A stretch of DNA of 64,000 nt from CAYMEV01 sp964389675 [NCBI: uncultured Candidatus Sumerlaeota bacterium] (GTDB lineage Bacteria > CAYMEV01), in the NCBI GenBank assembly GCA_964389675.1, contig CAYMEV010000011.1, forward strand, positions 1 to 64,000, read 5' to 3'. The notes under the pieces were generated by a model. The model did no database searches. It saw only the letters and a list, made by a program, of their open reading frames with translations, and was not told the DNA's origin. This document shows, piece after piece, positions 18,258 to 27,408 of the stretch (position 1 is the stretch's first letter; each line of letters begins with the position of its first letter). The translations under genes and the position numbers were made by a program.

Positions 18258-19175
18258 ATGTCAAAAAAATTGCTGATATCTCTGATGTTTATAATGAGCA
18301 TTTTCCCATGTTTTTTCTACAGCTATAATATTGTACTGGAACCCGAAAAGGACTTCTATTATATAAATGAAGCCATAAATATCAGGTTTATTCTCTCCTC
18401 TGAAAATAATACAGCTGATGAGAAGATCGATATAAGTTCCATAAGCATTAACGATATGGCCCTGATGGCCGATTCCCAGGAAGTAAAGAAAAATAATGGC
18501 ATCAGCTCAGTCTTTCAGCCTGTACCTGACATTCTCAAACCAGGCACCCAGATAATCCAGACTCTTGACCTGAAGAAGATATTCTCGATCGATCATACCG
18601 GCAAATACATTCTTATATACAGAAACACAGAACTTGAGTTTGATATAATACCGGATTACAACCCTGACCTGGATTACATTGCCATTATCAGAACTGATTT
18701 CGGCGATATAAAAGTTAAATTCTTTAAGAAGACAGCCCCGGGCACTGTCAAAAATTTTATAGATCTGGCAAACAGGGGCTTCTACAATAATCTTACATTT
18801 CACAGGGTTATACCCGGTTTTGTTATACAGGGAGGATGCCCTAACGGGGATGGTACCGGAGGGCCGGGCTACACAATCGATGCAGAAATAAGCGACACAA
18901 AACATCTGAGGGGATCATTATCCATGGCAAGGGGCGACGATATAAATTCAGCCGGAAGCCAGTTCTTTATCTGCCTTGAGGATCTGCCGAGGCTGGATTT
19001 CAGATATACTGTCTTTGGCCAGGTATTCGAAGGAATGGAAGCAGTGGATAAGATTTCATCTGTAAAAACGACAGGGCATGAGAAAGAGCCGTATGACAGC
19101 CCTTTAGAACCGGTTTACATAAGGAAAATAGTGATAGATGATTCAGAACAGGGTAATGCCCTTTCAGAGAAATAA
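18258..19175 (+). CDS. Exported cyclophilin-type peptidyl-prolyl isomerase
   Basis: 305-residue protein with a signal peptide (about 1-22, ends near FFYSYN), an N-terminal beta-sandwich-like extension (about 25-135) and a C-terminal cyclophilin domain (about 138-295). The domain shows [42 protein letters not shown] and RYTVFGQV. It accelerates proline isomerisation in exported proteins. The N-terminal extension is not a family I recognise. AAGGAG precedes the ATG. The gene end overlaps a small opposite-strand gene by 12 bases. Confidence 0.9.
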   Translation: MSKKLLISLMFIMSIFPCFFYSYNIVLEPEKDFYYINEAINIRFILSSENNTADEKIDISSISINDMALMADSQEVKKNNGISSVFQPVPDILKPGTQIIQTLDLKKIFSIDHTGKYILIYRNTELEFDIIPDYNPDLDYIAIIRTDFGDIKVKFFKKTAPGTVKNFIDLANRGFYNNLTFHRVIPGFVIQGGCPNGDGTGGPGYTIDAEISDTKHLRGSLSMARGDDINSAGSQFFICLEDLPRLDFRYTVFGQVFEGMEAVDKISSVKTTGHEKEPYDSPLEPVYIRKIVIDDSEQGNALSEK

Positions 19176-19331
19176 TACTGCAATCCATGCTATTGCAATT
19201 GCAGCAGCCAGCAGAATCACATATTCTCTGAGCCCCTTTTTCAATCCTGCAGAAAAATCAGGGTTGATAATAACATTGTATACAAGGCTGTAGACAAGCA
19301 GGATAAATGCAAACAGAAGAAACTGTATCAT
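19164..19331 (-). CDS. Small two-helix membrane protein
   Basis: A 55-residue gene starting [19 protein letters not shown] and ending WIAVLFL. It has two hydrophobic segments (about 2-21 and 37-55) joined by a short basic loop (GLKKGLRE). The ATG overlaps the stop of the upstream gene as ATGA, so it is probably translated by reinitiation. Family unknown. It overlaps the end of the converging cyclophilin gene by 12 bases. The overlap signature and clean membrane topology are the main reasons to call it real. Confidence 0.6.
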   Translation of the reverse strand: MIQFLLFAFILLVYSLVYNVIINPDFSAGLKKGLREYVILLAAAIAIAWIAVLFL

Positions 19332-19717
19332 TTTTCAGTACTTTTTCCCTTCCGATAGGTATCTATCACATCCAGGACTACCAGAAAATTAAGCAGGCCG
19401 GGGACAATATTGTATATAACGCCTGAATCATAGTAAAAACCTGTCAGATTGTCCTTAAAAAGGTCAAAGGAAGCAGAAATGATATATATGCCTCCATTTA
19501 GAGATTCAGCAATAAACGCAAGAAATGTAAAATAGGAGGCTGTATCAAGAAAAAAGCTTCTGCCTCCAAGGAAGAGCCCGGTAATAAATGTGCCGGTCAG
19601 CACGGTAAAGAAGAACAAAGCCTTGTTTTTCTTTGATAACAGATAATGGCCGGACCCGGGCACCAGCCATGATAAGATGACCAGAAAAAATATATTGTTC
19701 CTGAAACTGATTTTCAT
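19328..19717 (-). CDS. Small integral membrane protein (DUF6677-like)
   Basis: About 129 residues from the chosen ATG, with four hydrophobic segments. LSWLVPGSGHYLLSKKNK, a small-residue-rich helix (LTGTFITGLFLGG) and the ending NFLVVLDVIDTYRKG recall the DUF6677-type membrane proteins; that assignment is tentative. The reading could extend to 19789 but the promoter overlaps that stretch. A TTGACA/TAATAT pair places transcription start at the ATG of 19717. Followed by the 55-residue membrane protein with ATGA overlap. Confidence 0.6.
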   Translation of the reverse strand: MKISFRNNIFFLVILSWLVPGSGHYLLSKKNKALFFFTVLTGTFITGLFLGGRSFFLDTASYFTFLAFIAESLNGGIYIISASFDLFKDNLTGFYYDSGVIYNIVPGLLNFLVVLDVIDTYRKGKSTEK

Positions 19718-19724
19718 TTCTTGC

Positions 19725-19752
19725 ATATTATTAAATAATGTATTATTGTCAA
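19725..19752 (-). promoter_or_regulatory. Predicted promoter with start codon at the transcription start
   Basis: On the minus strand TTGACA (19752-19747), 16-base spacer, TAATAT (19730-19725). The ATG begins at 19717, about eight bases after the -10 element, so the transcript would be essentially leaderless. Confidence 0.55.
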
Positions 19753-19812
19753 GTAAAGTTTTGCACTCATAAATAGTTAATATTTTCACAAACTGCTGGG
19801 TTGGCTGCTTGA

Positions 19813-21090
19813 ATGAAAAAACTGCTAAAAATTCTGAATAAGGCAGACATTAAGAGGGTCCTCTTAATACTGATAATATTCAATCTATTGCTGAAAATAA
19901 TCCTGATGTTCTTTCTAAGCCCGAACATGCCTCCGGTTGATGATGGAAAGGACTATTTTGAAATAGCTGAGAATCTTATAACCAGAGGACGGTTTGCAGG
20001 CATATTTGGAATAACATCAGTAAGAGCACCGCTTTACCCGTTTTTCCTTTCTCTGCTATTTCTTGCTTCAGGCGGGGACATTGCTGTTATGCGCATAATT
20101 CAGATACTGATATCATTGACAATGATTCCCCTGATATATCTGCTCTTAAAAAAGCTGGACCAAAAGAAACCTGCAGTAATAATTGCTTTATTTATCTATT
20201 CATTTTATCCTGCCTTTATATATCTCCCCTACAGGCTGCTTACCGAGAACCTTTTCATAATACTATTAATGATTTTTTCACTGGTATTCCTGAAATACAG
20301 GGGGCTTAAGGATTGTGCGATCTGCGGTATCACAGCGGGACTCCTGTCTCTGACCAGGCCTATGTTCCTGCTTTATCCGATTTTTGCGCTGATCTATATA
20401 TTCTACCATAGAAAAAAGAATTTCAGGCTTATAATAAGTGATTTTCTGGTTATTGTAATATTAATGGCATTAACAATACTGCCATGGACCATCAGGAACT
20501 ATATGCTGTGGGGAGGCTTCTGCCTGATTACCACCAATAGCGGCAATACTGTCATGATCAATAATAATGACCTGCTGTTTGATATAGAGGGGCCTGCCCC
20601 TCAGAACAGGGTTTTTAAGATGGAACTCCTGCACCCTGATTTTATGCCGGGGACTCCTCTATGGGACAGCATGAACGAACTGCAGAGGGACAGAGAGCTC
20701 CAGAAAAGGACATTTGCCTGGATAAAGAATAATCCCGGTTCATTTTTAAGGCTTATACCGATAAAAATATATTCCTTCTGGCACTATAGCCAGAATCCGC
20801 AGACACCTGAAGTCAGGAAATCCCTTCAGGATTTAGGATCAATTTTCTCATATTTAGCATTGCTTCCATTCATGATCTATGGCTTTTTTAAATCCTTTAA
20901 ATATATACATTTCCCTGATTCTCTATATCCCTTGTCTCTGCTTTTGCTGTTTCTCTTTACTACCATTATCTTTGGCGGCAGCCTAAGGTTCAGAATGCCT
21001 TTTGACATCTTCCTTATTATCTGGGGAAGCATAGGCATGTACAGTATAATATTAAAATTAGCCGGGAAAAGGCATGATATCAGATCCTGA
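19813..21090 (+). CDS. GT-C glycosyltransferase (family 39-like)
   Basis: 425-residue polytopic membrane protein with about 9-10 hydrophobic helices. The first luminal loop has the acidic motif PPVDDGKDYFEIAENL and then RAPLYPFFL, as in PMT/ArnT-type polyprenol-phosphate-dependent sugar transferases. LPWTIRNYMLWG is another typical family segment. It probably transfers a sugar from a lipid carrier on the outer face of the inner membrane. Acceptor and sugar unknown. No ribosome binding site is evident. The gene overlaps the next one by 17 bases. Confidence 0.82.
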   Translation: MKKLLKILNKADIKRVLLILIIFNLLLKIILMFFLSPNMPPVDDGKDYFEIAENLITRGRFAGIFGITSVRAPLYPFFLSLLFLASGGDIAVMRIIQILISLTMIPLIYLLLKKLDQKKPAVIIALFIYSFYPAFIYLPYRLLTENLFIILLMIFSLVFLKYRGLKDCAICGITAGLLSLTRPMFLLYPIFALIYIFYHRKKNFRLIISDFLVIVILMALTILPWTIRNYMLWGGFCLITTNSGNTVMINNNDLLFDIEGPAPQNRVFKMELLHPDFMPGTPLWDSMNELQRDRELQKRTFAWIKNNPGSFLRLIPIKIYSFWHYSQNPQTPEVRKSLQDLGSIFSYLALLPFMIYGFFKSFKYIHFPDSLYPLSLLLLFLFTTIIFGGSLRFRMPFDIFLIIWGSIGMYSIILKLAGKRHDIRS

Positions 21091-22765
21091 AAACGAAAAA
21101 GAGATCAGCACTATTGCTGAAGAGCTCTATAATTATTACAAGGGCCACCCAAGGATTAATACTGAGATCTGGCTGGAGTCACTGCTTATAGAGCTTTCAA
21201 AATCCCTGAAATTAACCAGGAATGACATTGAGGAACTGCTTGAGGATATAATACGCACTGATAAGAAGATCCCGCTTGAAAACCTTTCAGATCAGGATAA
21301 AAAAGAGCTTTTCAGGGAGATATCCGAGTGGCTTGTTGCAGAAGGGATCCTTAAAATGATAAAAGATTATGATTCAAGGATCAAGGAAGACACCAGAAAT
21401 GGAAAGCTTATCAGGATCGATGATATAATAAAGGTAAGCGTTATAAAAGAGCTTGAGAACATACCCCGTTTTGAAAATACAGATGAGCTGAAATCCTACC
21501 TTATGGATAATTATCTTATTGACACAGATAACCTAATAGGCAGTGGAAAGAGAATGAATGTATATGATTTCGTACCGGTCAGTTTCCCTCTTCCCTTCCC
21601 CAGGGAGGACAACCTGACAAAGGCGATAGTATTCAGATACCCAAATAAATTCCTCGTTATACGGATTATGAATAATATATACCGTGAGTTTCTAAGCGAT
21701 AAGCTTGAAGAATCAGAGGATGAATCAATAAAGGACTTTAATACAATAAACCCGTTTTTTACTTATCAGAAGGTGAAACTGTCCAATGATTCAGATAATA
21801 GGGCAAGAATGGCAAAATCCATCATTAAAAGCGGCCACCTGCTGAAGGATCACCTGACGGGAAGGTCTTTCCAGAAGAAAACCTTCAGTTTTATCCCGCC
21901 TCTTATAATTCTCAAGGTAAAGCTCCAGAACTCAAATACAGAAGAGTATGTAACCATACAGCAGAAGATATTCAAAAGGGGCGAAATTAGCATCCTGGAC
22001 AGCAATTTTAAGAATGACCTGCTCTCATCAAAAAGCTTCAGATATAAGGTAAAAGGCTTTATTAAGGCATTTAAGAGGCTTTTTCTCCAGAAGGGCCTGA
22101 TGCCTGACCTTATCGGAAGCGGCAACCTGCTTTACAATCAGTATAAGAATATATACCTTGTGGATATAAATAATGTAAGCAGAGAGCCCCAGTTTGAGAT
22201 ACTGGCAAATATGCTCCTTTTGAGGGATATAAAGATATCCATAATGGAAGGTCTCGGCATACCGGTAATTAAAAGGATAAGCATAAAGAAGCTGAAAGAG
22301 CTTAATGAAGAAAAACAGGGCTCTACAGGGCTCTTAAATGATTTTCTTAAAAACTACAATGATTTCTATAAACAAACCCGCATCAGCCTAAGGGATGCTG
22401 AACATATCATTGATTTTGAAAACTATCAGGACCGGAACCTTCTGAAATTCTTAAAGGATATAAGATTCCTTGATGACCTGAATGAGCCCATATTTCTTCA
22501 TAACCTTGACAAGGTTTATCAGATTGAAAGATATTTAATCAGTCTAAAAAAGGGCAATTACATGCCTGACGATGAGTTTAAGCCTTCAAATGATCCTTTC
22601 TATACGATAATGGATTACAAAAAGGGGGACTGGGAAAACAAGAACACCTATGGGCTTGATGATATGCTCGAGAATAAGAACAAAGGATATACTAACTGGG
22701 TTTCCTTCTATGTAATGAACTTTTATAACAGCTTCGTTTCCAGCAGGCATACAGGAGGCCTTTAA
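21074..22765 (+). CDS. Hypothetical protein with kinase-like motifs
   Basis: 563 residues, no signal peptide or membrane segments, not a family I recognise. The first 110 residues are helical and charged. Residues 340-367 read KGLMPDLIGSGNLL then YLVDINN. D345, N351 and D364 are arranged like the catalytic loop and Mg-binding aspartate of protein-kinase-like folds (ABC1/YrbL-type). The D-to-N distance is one residue longer than usual. A lysine-bearing beta strand is plausible in LIILKVKL. Kinase-like function is inference. It starts 17 bases inside the GT-C gene, suggesting a partnership in glycan assembly. Confidence 0.55.
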   Translation: MISDPENEKEISTIAEELYNYYKGHPRINTEIWLESLLIELSKSLKLTRNDIEELLEDIIRTDKKIPLENLSDQDKKELFREISEWLVAEGILKMIKDYDSRIKEDTRNGKLIRIDDIIKVSVIKELENIPRFENTDELKSYLMDNYLIDTDNLIGSGKRMNVYDFVPVSFPLPFPREDNLTKAIVFRYPNKFLVIRIMNNIYREFLSDKLEESEDESIKDFNTINPFFTYQKVKLSNDSDNRARMAKSIIKSGHLLKDHLTGRSFQKKTFSFIPPLIILKVKLQNSNTEEYVTIQQKIFKRGEISILDSNFKNDLLSSKSFRYKVKGFIKAFKRLFLQKGLMPDLIGSGNLLYNQYKNIYLVDINNVSREPQFEILANMLLLRDIKISIMEGLGIPVIKRISIKKLKELNEEKQGSTGLLNDFLKNYNDFYKQTRISLRDAEHIIDFENYQDRNLLKFLKDIRFLDDLNEPIFLHNLDKVYQIERYLISLKKGNYMPDDEFKPSNDPFYTIMDYKKGDWENKNTYGLDDMLENKNKGYTNWVSFYVMNFYNSFVSSRHTGGL

Positions 22766-22775
22766 AAGGCCGGTC

Positions 22776-24254
22776 CTAACGGAGTTTATATATTATATAC
22801 CTGATATAGTCCTTAAGCTTAATTATGAACTCATCAGTATCAAATAAAGGGTATCCTGCAAAAAACAGCATCCTGGGGACCCACCTGAACCCCTTTTTTG
22901 TAAAAAGCTTCATAAGAGGAAGGAATTTCTCCGGAAGGATAGAAAATATCGGAATAAGCTGTTTGATGGCGTTTGCCTGTTTTTTATAAGGGTGGCTCAG
23001 GAGAGAGATCTTATTCCATGTATTAAAGCCCTTTTTGCCAAGCATCACATTCCGGAAGCCCCCTTCATCAAGAAGCCCAAGCTTCAGAGATTCTTCTGTA
23101 AGTTTTACACCTGGAAAGGGATAAAAATTAAATGATGCAGTATTATTCGGTTTTAAGGATTTATTCAACTTAACGGTTTGCCACATCTCCTCTTCTGTTT
23201 CTGTCGGCACAGCAAATATCAGCTCTGTCAGGAGCTTTATACCAGCCCTATGTACAAGTTCCGCTGCATAGACTATATCAGCATTATCCATTTTACGACC
23301 CATGATATTTTCCCTTATTCTGCTGCTTCCGGACTGAACTCCCATGGATACCGCCCTGCAACCGCTTTCCTTGAGCATTTTCAATGTATCAGGATCGGTG
23401 CTTGTAGGTGATATATTGCACTGAAACGGAATTCTTATCTTTGAGCTGTATTTTGAACAGAAATCCTCAAGCCATCTTTTATTAACTGTAAAGACATCAT
23501 CATAAAACCTGATCTTCTTTATTTTATACCTGTCCTTAAAACACAGAAGCTCCTCTATGACATTGTCAACACTCCTTCTTCTGACAACAGGCTGGCCTTT
23601 ATACAGCCTGTGGTAAAGGTCATTGATACAATAGGTACATTTAAAGGGGCAACCTCTTGAGGTCATTATTGTATACCTTGTTGAAAATACCTTTTCATTA
23701 TAATACATATCCTTATCCGGGAAAGGAAGGTCATCAAGATCCCTGTAAAGAGGCGCAAGGGGATTCTTAACAGTTTCTGTGCCCCTTTTATACCAGATAT
23801 TGGGTATATCAAAATCCCTTTTTCCCATAACAGCCATTACCAGCTCAAGCAGGGCATGCTCCCCCTCCCCTATGCATAGATAGTCAAAACAACCCATTTC
23901 AAATATCTTTTCCTGCAGCGTAGTTGCATGTACACCACCCAGAACGGTAGGTATGCCAAAACTTTCCTTTATATGATCAGCCAGATCCCTGATAGAAGCA
24001 AAGGTAAGCGTCACACTTGTAAAGGCGATCAGATGAGGTTTGAATTCCTTAATAAGCTTTTCAAGTTTCCTGATCTTCTTATCAGACCTTCCCAATTTTA
24101 TAAAAAAAATATCATCAAAACCCGGATCATAGAAGAGCCTTGTCATTATATTTTTGCTTTTTAGAAAGGATGAGAGGTATTCTACACCCAGATTCTCCTC
24201 GCCCCTGGAAATAAATAAGACCCTGGCCTGTTCATCTTTCTTTATCTTATTCAT
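22776..24254 (-). CDS. B12-binding-type radical SAM protein
   Basis: 492-residue radical SAM protein. The N-terminal B12-like domain (about 10-150) has LIAFTSVTLTFASIRDLA, VLGGVHATT and CIGEGEHALLEL. The cluster motif C202-x3-C206-x2-C209 lies in SRGCPFKCTYC, with GVQSGS downstream. The order and motifs match the BchE/magnesium-protoporphyrin cyclase-like class. It overlaps the hydrogenase-type protease gene by eight bases. Substrate unknown. Confidence 0.88.
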   Translation of the reverse strand: MNKIKKDEQARVLFISRGEENLGVEYLSSFLKSKNIMTRLFYDPGFDDIFFIKLGRSDKKIRKLEKLIKEFKPHLIAFTSVTLTFASIRDLADHIKESFGIPTVLGGVHATTLQEKIFEMGCFDYLCIGEGEHALLELVMAVMGKRDFDIPNIWYKRGTETVKNPLAPLYRDLDDLPFPDKDMYYNEKVFSTRYTIMTSRGCPFKCTYCINDLYHRLYKGQPVVRRRSVDNVIEELLCFKDRYKIKKIRFYDDVFTVNKRWLEDFCSKYSSKIRIPFQCNISPTSTDPDTLKMLKESGCRAVSMGVQSGSSRIRENIMGRKMDNADIVYAAELVHRAGIKLLTELIFAVPTETEEEMWQTVKLNKSLKPNNTASFNFYPFPGVKLTEESLKLGLLDEGGFRNVMLGKKGFNTWNKISLLSHPYKKQANAIKQLIPIFSILPEKFLPLMKLFTKKGFRWVPRMLFFAGYPLFDTDEFIIKLKDYIRYIIYKLR

Positions 24255-24720
24255 CTATCAAGAGCTCCTTTATACTGCTTATTATCTCGGGAGTTTTTTC
24301 CTTTAACTCATCCGATATCCTGAAAGTAATATTCATATCTTTAGGCTGTATACAGACATAGCTTATTTTCCTGCCCGGATACATCCTGCATGAAAGATCA
24401 ACAGCATCAACTATTGAAAAGCTGTGGACAGACCTTATTGATTTCTCGTGTTTCTTGATATTTTCAGAATCTACAATAATGAATTCACCCGGCTTTTTAT
24501 CTATCATAGCACAGTCAACAATTATCACCTTTTCATATTTCTCAATAATGCCTATTATAAAAAAGGGATCCTGCCCGGCATTAAAAAGCTGTATCCTATC
24601 CTTCTCCAGTGTTTCATCCATCTCCAGAGCGGAAATTATATACGAGCCTATTCCGTCATCCCCCCTTAATTCATTTCCAATGCCCACAACTGCAGTTAAA
24701 TTGCCTTTATTCTCTTCCAT
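24247..24720 (-). CDS. Hydrogenase maturation protease-like (peptidase M52)
   Basis: 157-residue HybD/HycI-like endopeptidase; the family removes the C-terminal tail of NiFe-hydrogenase large subunits. GIGNELRGDDGIG carries E17, VDCA carries D69, and SVHSFS carries H99, matching the three nickel-contacting residues of HybD. No hydrogenase gene occurs in this window. The gene is translationally linked to a radical SAM gene instead, so the substrate may be elsewhere in the genome or different. Confidence 0.88.
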   Translation of the reverse strand: MEENKGNLTAVVGIGNELRGDDGIGSYIISALEMDETLEKDRIQLFNAGQDPFFIIGIIEKYEKVIIVDCAMIDKKPGEFIIVDSENIKKHEKSIRSVHSFSIVDAVDLSCRMYPGRKISYVCIQPKDMNITFRISDELKEKTPEIISSIKELLIDE

Positions 24721-25058
24721 ATCCTGGTCTCTGTGAATTTAAAATTATGATAATATACTTCAAACTTATATTTATATCAAGACTATTAATTCCCTGTTTT
24801 ATTGTAAGAATTTATATATCAGGCAATATTTCCATGATATTGCCGTAATTCTTCTGGCCTGCATAACCCCATTATATTTTCCAGTGAAAATTCATGGCAT
24901 GTCACTTTGATATTTTATATCCGGAAAATTTTAAGAGAAAACCAGTTTTTTTATCTTAATGAGTATTTTATTTTCCTTAATTTTTAAATAGATATTAACA
25001 TTTGTCCTTAATTGTGTTATCCTAAAACTTATTGAATATTAAAAGAAGGAGGATTTAT
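24721..25058. other. 338-bp divergent intergenic region
   Basis: AT-rich spacer between the divergent protease and SPFH genes. I find no RNA gene or open reading frame worth calling. It should hold both promoters, but none stands out. It contains one clear palindrome (listed separately) and ends with GAAGGAGGA, the ribosome binding site of the SPFH gene. Confidence 0.6.
24822..24844. repeat. 8-bp inverted repeat, possible operator
   Basis: GGCAATAT and ATATTGCC (24822-24829 and 24837-24844) separated by seven bases. No U-tract follows, so it is not a terminator. Its place in a divergent promoter region would suit a dimeric regulator. Confidence 0.4.
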
Positions 25059-26129
25059 ATGGCGAAGAATTCTAATACAGAAGGAAAACGCACTGATTTT
25101 CTGGGCATGATCAGGATAGCTCTCTTTATTACAATCCTTATAATACTTGTCTTTGTTATCCTGTTCAATATGTTCTTTGTGTATATCCAGCCCTATGAAA
25201 GCGGAGTGCTGATTGTTAAGGTACCTATTATAAGATCCAGGGGTGTAAAGGAAAAGGTATATGAACCGGGACTGCATTTTGTTCTACCATTCAACCTTGA
25301 GACAATGCACAGGTTCAATAAAAAGTCACAGGTTCTTGAATTGACTGAGTACCCTACTCAAAATCCCTATGCATTATTCCAGAATGCGGCAAATATACAG
25401 ACATCTGATGGCTTTTTTGTAACTGTTGATGTTTCAATTATTTACAAAATTGATGATCCTTATAAGATATTCACCAACCTGGGCCCGGGTGACAATTATA
25501 TTACTCAGGGACTGCTTCCAAAAGTGGAGCCTATCTTAAAGGAATCTTTCGGGAAACTGGATACTGAAGAATTCTACATCTCTCCCCTGAGAGTGAAACA
25601 GTCGCTTGAAGCAAGGGATAATCTGAATAAGGACCTGAATCCCATGGGTATCAAGATTGAACATGTACTCGTCAGATACTTCAAATACTCAGATGAGATC
25701 CAGAAGAACATTGAAGAGAAAAAGCTGATGGACCAGCTGGTCTTCAAGAATCAGTCCGAAGCAAAAGCAGCTGCTGAGGCAGCAGAGGTAAGAAAGGTAA
25801 ATGAGGAAGGCGAGGCGCTGTATAAGATAAAGCTGGAAGAAGGCAAAGCCTATGTTCAGAAAAGAAATGCCGAAAAGGACCTTTATGTAAGGACAAAAAA
25901 GGCTGAGGCTGACCTTCTTGTTGCCCTGGCTGAAGCAAAGAGAACAGAACTGAAGAATGAAGCATTGAGAGCTTCAATTGCAGGGGCAAACAACCTTGTG
26001 GGGCTTGACCTGGCAGGGCTCCTTGCTAATATAGATGTCATTGTTCTACCTTCGGACGGTGCTAACGGAGTCAACCCCCTTGATATTGACTCAGTGCTGA
26101 AAATGCTTGAAGTGAGAGGAGGTAAATAA
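25059..26129 (+). CDS. SPFH/band 7 membrane protein (HflK/HflC- or prohibitin-like)
   Basis: 356 residues. A short cytoplasmic N-terminus, one membrane helix (about 15-40), an SPFH domain (about 45-235) and a long charged coiled coil rich in Ala/Lys/Glu (about 225-310). SPFH proteins build large membrane microdomain assemblies. The ATG at 25059 with GAAGGAGGA is clear; an upstream TTG at 25032 is rejected. One base separates it from the next SPFH gene, so the two probably form a hetero-oligomer. Confidence 0.85.
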   Translation: MAKNSNTEGKRTDFLGMIRIALFITILIILVFVILFNMFFVYIQPYESGVLIVKVPIIRSRGVKEKVYEPGLHFVLPFNLETMHRFNKKSQVLELTEYPTQNPYALFQNAANIQTSDGFFVTVDVSIIYKIDDPYKIFTNLGPGDNYITQGLLPKVEPILKESFGKLDTEEFYISPLRVKQSLEARDNLNKDLNPMGIKIEHVLVRYFKYSDEIQKNIEEKKLMDQLVFKNQSEAKAAAEAAEVRKVNEEGEALYKIKLEEGKAYVQKRNAEKDLYVRTKKAEADLLVALAEAKRTELKNEALRASIAGANNLVGLDLAGLLANIDVIVLPSDGANGVNPLDIDSVLKMLEVRGGK

Positions 26130-26130
26130 G

Positions 26131-27168
26131 ATGATGTCGAGTGTAAAATGGATCATTACTATAATATTAATAGCAATACTTGTTGTAATTCTCTTATACC
26201 CGCACAGGACCGGGAACACAGAGTTAGGCGTCAGAACTGTCAAATTCGGGATCTTCGGGAAAAGAGGAGTTGTGGATAAGGTCTATGAACCTGCTTCGGT
26301 TTACTTCTTCCCTGCCATATTTAATGACTGGCATGTCTTTGATAAAAGGATACTCAACCTGGAAATGACCTTCTCGGGAGAAACCGGGGACAGAAGATTC
26401 AGGGACGACCTTCTATTTAAGACCATAGACGGAAATGATATATCCCTTGATGTAATACTTACATACAGGATAATACCGGAAAAGGTACCCTATATTCTGC
26501 AGTATGTGGCAGCTGATATGGAAGAACTGAAGGATAATATAGTCAGGACCATAGGCAGAAGCAAACCAAGGGATATTTTCGGCGAGCTTACTACGGAAGA
26601 GTTCTATGAATCAGAAAAAAGAGAGAGCAAATCATCAGAAGCCAAAGATGTTCTTAATAATATTCTTAATGATTACGGGGTCCATGTGGAAAGGGTATCC
26701 ACCAAGGATTACAGGTTCAGCACTGATTACACAAAAGCAATTGAAGATAAAAAGATTGCCGATCAGATGGTTGAAAAGAACCGTTCAGAAAAAAATGCTG
26801 TAATTGAGGATTATAAAAGAAAGCTCCAGGATGCTGTCGGAGAAGTCAATACAATGATAGCAGCTGTAGATGGCGTTTATGAACAGGCAAAAATTGAGGC
26901 TGATGCCTATTATGAAAAACAGCAGCTTTTAGCCCAGGCAATTGAGAATGAGGGAAAGGCTGAAGCCGAAGGCATAAGGAAAATGAATGAGGCCCTGTCA
27001 GGAGCCGGCGGTGAGGTCATGGTCAAGATGAAAATAGCAGAAGCCCTTAAAGATAAGAAGATAATCCTGATCCCTACATCAGGCGAGGGCGGAGTCAATT
27101 TTAAGACCCTGAACATCAATGACCTGCTTTCAATGCAGGGCTTAAAAAGCATATCTGAAGAAAAATAA
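26131..27168 (+). CDS. SPFH/band 7 membrane protein, partner of preceding gene
   Basis: 345 residues. An N-terminal membrane helix (about 5-23), an SPFH domain (about 30-210, with KTIDGNDISLDVILTYRI), then a coiled-coil tail with AEAEGIRKMNEAL. GAGGAGG precedes two ATG codons; the first is used here. Like HflK/HflC, the two genes are adjacent and co-directional, but no FtsH gene is nearby. A hairpin terminator follows. Confidence 0.85.
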   Translation: MMSSVKWIITIILIAILVVILLYPHRTGNTELGVRTVKFGIFGKRGVVDKVYEPASVYFFPAIFNDWHVFDKRILNLEMTFSGETGDRRFRDDLLFKTIDGNDISLDVILTYRIIPEKVPYILQYVAADMEELKDNIVRTIGRSKPRDIFGELTTEEFYESEKRESKSSEAKDVLNNILNDYGVHVERVSTKDYRFSTDYTKAIEDKKIADQMVEKNRSEKNAVIEDYKRKLQDAVGEVNTMIAAVDGVYEQAKIEADAYYEKQQLLAQAIENEGKAEAEGIRKMNEALSGAGGEVMVKMKIAEALKDKKIILIPTSGEGGVNFKTLNINDLLSMQGLKSISEEK

Positions 27169-27204
27169 ATACAGACCGGCGGGGGTAATCCCACGCCCTT
27201 ACCG

Positions 27205-27228
27205 GGAGCAGGGGTAAACCCCTGCTCC
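27205..27228. terminator. Terminator hairpin after SPFH pair
   Basis: Perfect 10-bp stem GGAGCAGGGG / CCCCTGCTCC with TAAA loop, followed by GCTTCTT. It lies between the SPFH operon and the converging DUF5989 gene. The U-run is short and interrupted. Confidence 0.7.
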
Positions 27229-27240
27229 GCTTCTTACATC

Positions 27241-27399
27241 TTAGAACAATGTATAAATAAATGGCGCAAAGGCTGACTTTTCACCGAAAAGTATCAACAG
27301 CCCGAGAAGAAGCAATACTACTATGATCGGAATAAGCCAGAACTTCTTTCTTTCTTTTAAGAATAAGAGAAATTCCTTTACAATTGTAAGCTTGCTCAT
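27241..27399 (-). CDS. DUF5989 membrane microprotein
   Basis: A 52-residue protein. MSKLTIVKEFLLFLKERK, a hydrophobic helix (about 21-38) starting at a conserved tryptophan, and the ending FAPFIYTLF are the signature of the DUF5989 family of single-helix membrane proteins. AGGAG lies six bases before the ATG. It follows the lipoprotein gene by nine bases. DUF5989 genes often sit near envelope or glycan-modification genes; the function is unknown. Confidence 0.85.
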   Translation of the reverse strand: MSKLTIVKEFLLFLKERKKFWLIPIIVVLLLLGLLILFGEKSAFAPFIYTLF

Positions 27400-27408
27400 T
27401 TTTAACTC

